A DNA stretch of 64,000 nucleotides, from positions 155,536 through 219,535 of the forward strand of contig NZ_JAEPES010000005.1 in the NCBI RefSeq assembly GCF_016634425.1, read 5' to 3'. The notes under the pieces are model-generated. The model had not been told where the DNA came from, did not search any database, and saw only the letters and a list, made by a program, of their open reading frames with translations. A program made the translations under genes and the position numbers. Within the stretch, counting starts at the first letter, position 1, and every line of letters begins with the position of its first letter. Positions 62,615-64,000 of the stretch are shown here, in pieces. Source of the stretch: Lacisediminihabitans changchengi (GTDB taxonomy: Bacteria; Actinomycetota; Actinomycetes; Actinomycetales; Microbacteriaceae).

Positions 62615-63472
62615 ATGGGTCGACCGGGATATCCCCGCTCTTTGGCCACAAGGGAATCGACTATCGTGCCTTTTCCGTGGACGTTGATCACCGTCGCGTT
62701 CAACAGTGCCAGTGAACTGGAGCGGTACTGGTCGCGTCCGACCCCCGCCGACGTCGAATGGATCGTCGTCGACAACAGCTCGACGGACGACAGCGCGCTC
62801 GTAGCTGAACGGCTGGGCGCCACCGTGATCAGACTCGATCACAACGTCGGTTTCAGTGCCGCGAACAATGTCGGCCTCGCCGCTGCGCGTGGGGAATTCA
62901 TCGCGTTCGTGAATCCTGACGTCTCGGTCGAATTCGATGATCTGCCCGACCTCGCGCAAACAATTGAACGGAATGGTGGGTTGGTGAGTCCCCAACTCGT
63001 TAACAACGACGGCCGAGATCAGCCGAACGGGCGCGGAGCACCACTGCTGCTGTCGAAGGTGGTCAATCGTGTCTCACGTCAGTCCGCGGTTCATCACTCC
63101 TATCTGGTCTTCGCAGAGCCGGGTCAGGAGCGATTCATTTTCTGGAGCATGGGCGCAGTGGTCGCAGGTTCCGCTGCGACGTTCGCCGCGCTCAAAGGGT
63201 GGGATGAGCGGTTCTTCATCTACTACGAGGACAAGGACATCGCCATCCGATCCTGGCGATCCGGTCGTCCGGTCGTACTTGCGGGCCAGTTCCGCTGGAA
63301 CCACGGTTGGGCGCGGGAAACCGCGCATTTCAGACTGTCGCCCTGGGCGCATGAGATCGCATCCCTCGTAAAGTTCTACGCCCTATACCCGGAGTTCATC
63401 TTCGGCGGTCGGTTCGCAGAACGCCGGCACCCCGAGGCATCGGCCAATTCAGGAAAAGTTCCTGGCGCGTGA
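62615..63472 (+). CDS. GT2 family glycosyltransferase
   Basis: 285 aa from ATG 62615, preceded by GAGAGG; GTG 62666 is an alternative, giving 268 aa. TLITVAFNSASELERYW opens the fold, LDHNVGFSAANNVGLAAARG and FVNPDVSVEFD (acidic motif) follow, and WDERFFIYYEDKDIAIRSW is the C-terminal signature of WbbL-like rhamnosyltransferases. Its stop overlaps the next gene (GTGA), so the two form an operon. Confidence 0.85.
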   Translation: MGRPGYPRSLATRESTIVPFPWTLITVAFNSASELERYWSRPTPADVEWIVVDNSSTDDSALVAERLGATVIRLDHNVGFSAANNVGLAAARGEFIAFVNPDVSVEFDDLPDLAQTIERNGGLVSPQLVNNDGRDQPNGRGAPLLLSKVVNRVSRQSAVHHSYLVFAEPGQERFIFWSMGAVVAGSAATFAALKGWDERFFIYYEDKDIAIRSWRSGRPVVLAGQFRWNHGWARETAHFRLSPWAHEIASLVKFYALYPEFIFGGRFAERRHPEASANSGKVPGA

Positions 63473-64000
63473 CCCTCGCGGCGGTACCGAACTCACACGT
63501 GCGTCCGGCGAGCCTCGTGCTCACGGTGCTGAACGAGGGCCACAGCTTGCCGACCTTCCTCCGAAGCCTCTCCGCACAGCGCCATCTACCGAGCGAGGTG
63601 GTGATCGTGGACGGAGGGTCCGCCGATGACACCGTTGAGATATTGACGGCATGGAGTCCTCCAGCCGGAACAGCCGTTCGGATCGTCGAGCGCCCCGGCG
63701 CGAATATCTCCCAGGGGCGGAATACCGCCATCTCACTTGCGGAATCGCCATGGATTCTGGTGACTGACGGCGGAACCGTGCTTGATCCGGGGTGGATCGA
63801 GTCGTTGCTCGACTCATTCGACGGGCAACCGACGCCCACAGTTGTCAGCGGTTTCTTCCGCCCGACGGGCGAATCTCTTGTCGAACGAGCCATCGCGTTC
63901 ACCGCCACCCCGCGGTTGACTGAGATCGATTCAGCGACGTTCCTGCCGTCAAGCAGATCGATCGCGTTTACGCGCGACGCGTGGTCTCAGGCCGGCGGGT
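63469..64000 (+). CDS. GT2 family glycosyltransferase, 3' end cut by window
   Basis: 177 codons are present. From GTG 63469 the reading opens VTLAAVPNSHVRPASLVLTV, with LNEGHSLPTFLRSLSAQ and VVIVDGGSADDTVEIL giving the N-terminal GT2 nucleotide-binding motif. LVTDGGTVLDPGW is the acidic metal-site region. It is translationally coupled to the preceding GT2. The C-terminus and exact subfamily lie beyond the window. Confidence 0.82.
   Translation, partial: MTLAAVPNSHVRPASLVLTVLNEGHSLPTFLRSLSAQRHLPSEVVIVDGGSADDTVEILTAWSPPAGTAVRIVERPGANISQGRNTAISLAESPWILVTDGGTVLDPGWIESLLDSFDGQPTPTVVSGFFRPTGESLVERAIAFTATPRLTEIDSATFLPSSRSIAFTRDAWSQAGG

Overview
The window is high-GC actinobacterial DNA, most likely from a member of the Microbacteriaceae (Micrococcales). 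This rests on a split-gene biotin-dependent acyl-CoA carboxylase (AccBC/AccD/AccE), putative cell wall-binding repeat 2 (CWB2) proteins, an Excalibur domain, LytR-CpsA-Psr and DUF4012 proteins, many GTG/TTG starts and frequent 4-base GTGA/ATGA overlaps. The genus cannot be fixed from the sequence alone. No rRNA, tRNA, CRISPR array, integrase or recognisable transposase was seen.

Region 1 (1-10.9 kb) is housekeeping. It holds acyl-CoA carboxylase subunits (AccBC, running off the left edge, AccD and AccE), a Maf-like pyrophosphatase, biotin ligase BirA and a PH-domain membrane protein. Between accE and maf sits a counter-oriented block: a TrmA/RumA-type RNA methyltransferase without the usual cluster cysteines, and a response regulator / histidine kinase / membrane protein trio. 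It ends in a dense field of repeats and hairpins (6.9-7.3 kb).

Region 2 (10.9-16 kb) has a DUF559-type nuclease-fold gene enclosed by about 83-bp imperfect inverted repeats, then GtrA, PurK, PurE and a LytR-CpsA-Psr ligase.

Region 3 (16-64 kb and continuing) is a very large surface-polysaccharide locus with about 17 glycosyltransferases. It encodes the complete dTDP-L-rhamnose pathway (RmlABCD, in two places), GDP-deoxyhexose enzymes (Gmd, a Gmd/Rmd paralogue, GDP-fucose synthase), and a WbaP-type initiating phosphotransferase. Two export routes are present: a Wzm/Wzt ABC exporter (24.6-26.2 kb) and a Wzy polymerase with a Wzx flippase (55.1-57.8 kb), plus a second flippase-like protein. Two CWB2 proteins, two large GT-C-like membrane proteins, a DUF4012 protein and a GH39-like lipoprotein complete it. 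The stretch 50.9-58.6 kb is visibly more AT-rich and looks like a variable cassette.

Together the genes suggest that sugars are activated (dTDP-rhamnose, GDP-fucose/deoxyhexose), assembled on undecaprenyl phosphate, exported by one or two routes and probably attached to peptidoglycan by the LytR-CpsA-Psr enzyme. Polymer structure cannot be deduced from the sequence. The observations most worth following are the inverted-repeat-bounded DUF559 unit, the hairpin field near 7 kb, the GT2-GT4 fusion beside its own GT4 paralogue, and the recurring C-terminal tail shared by unrelated transferases.
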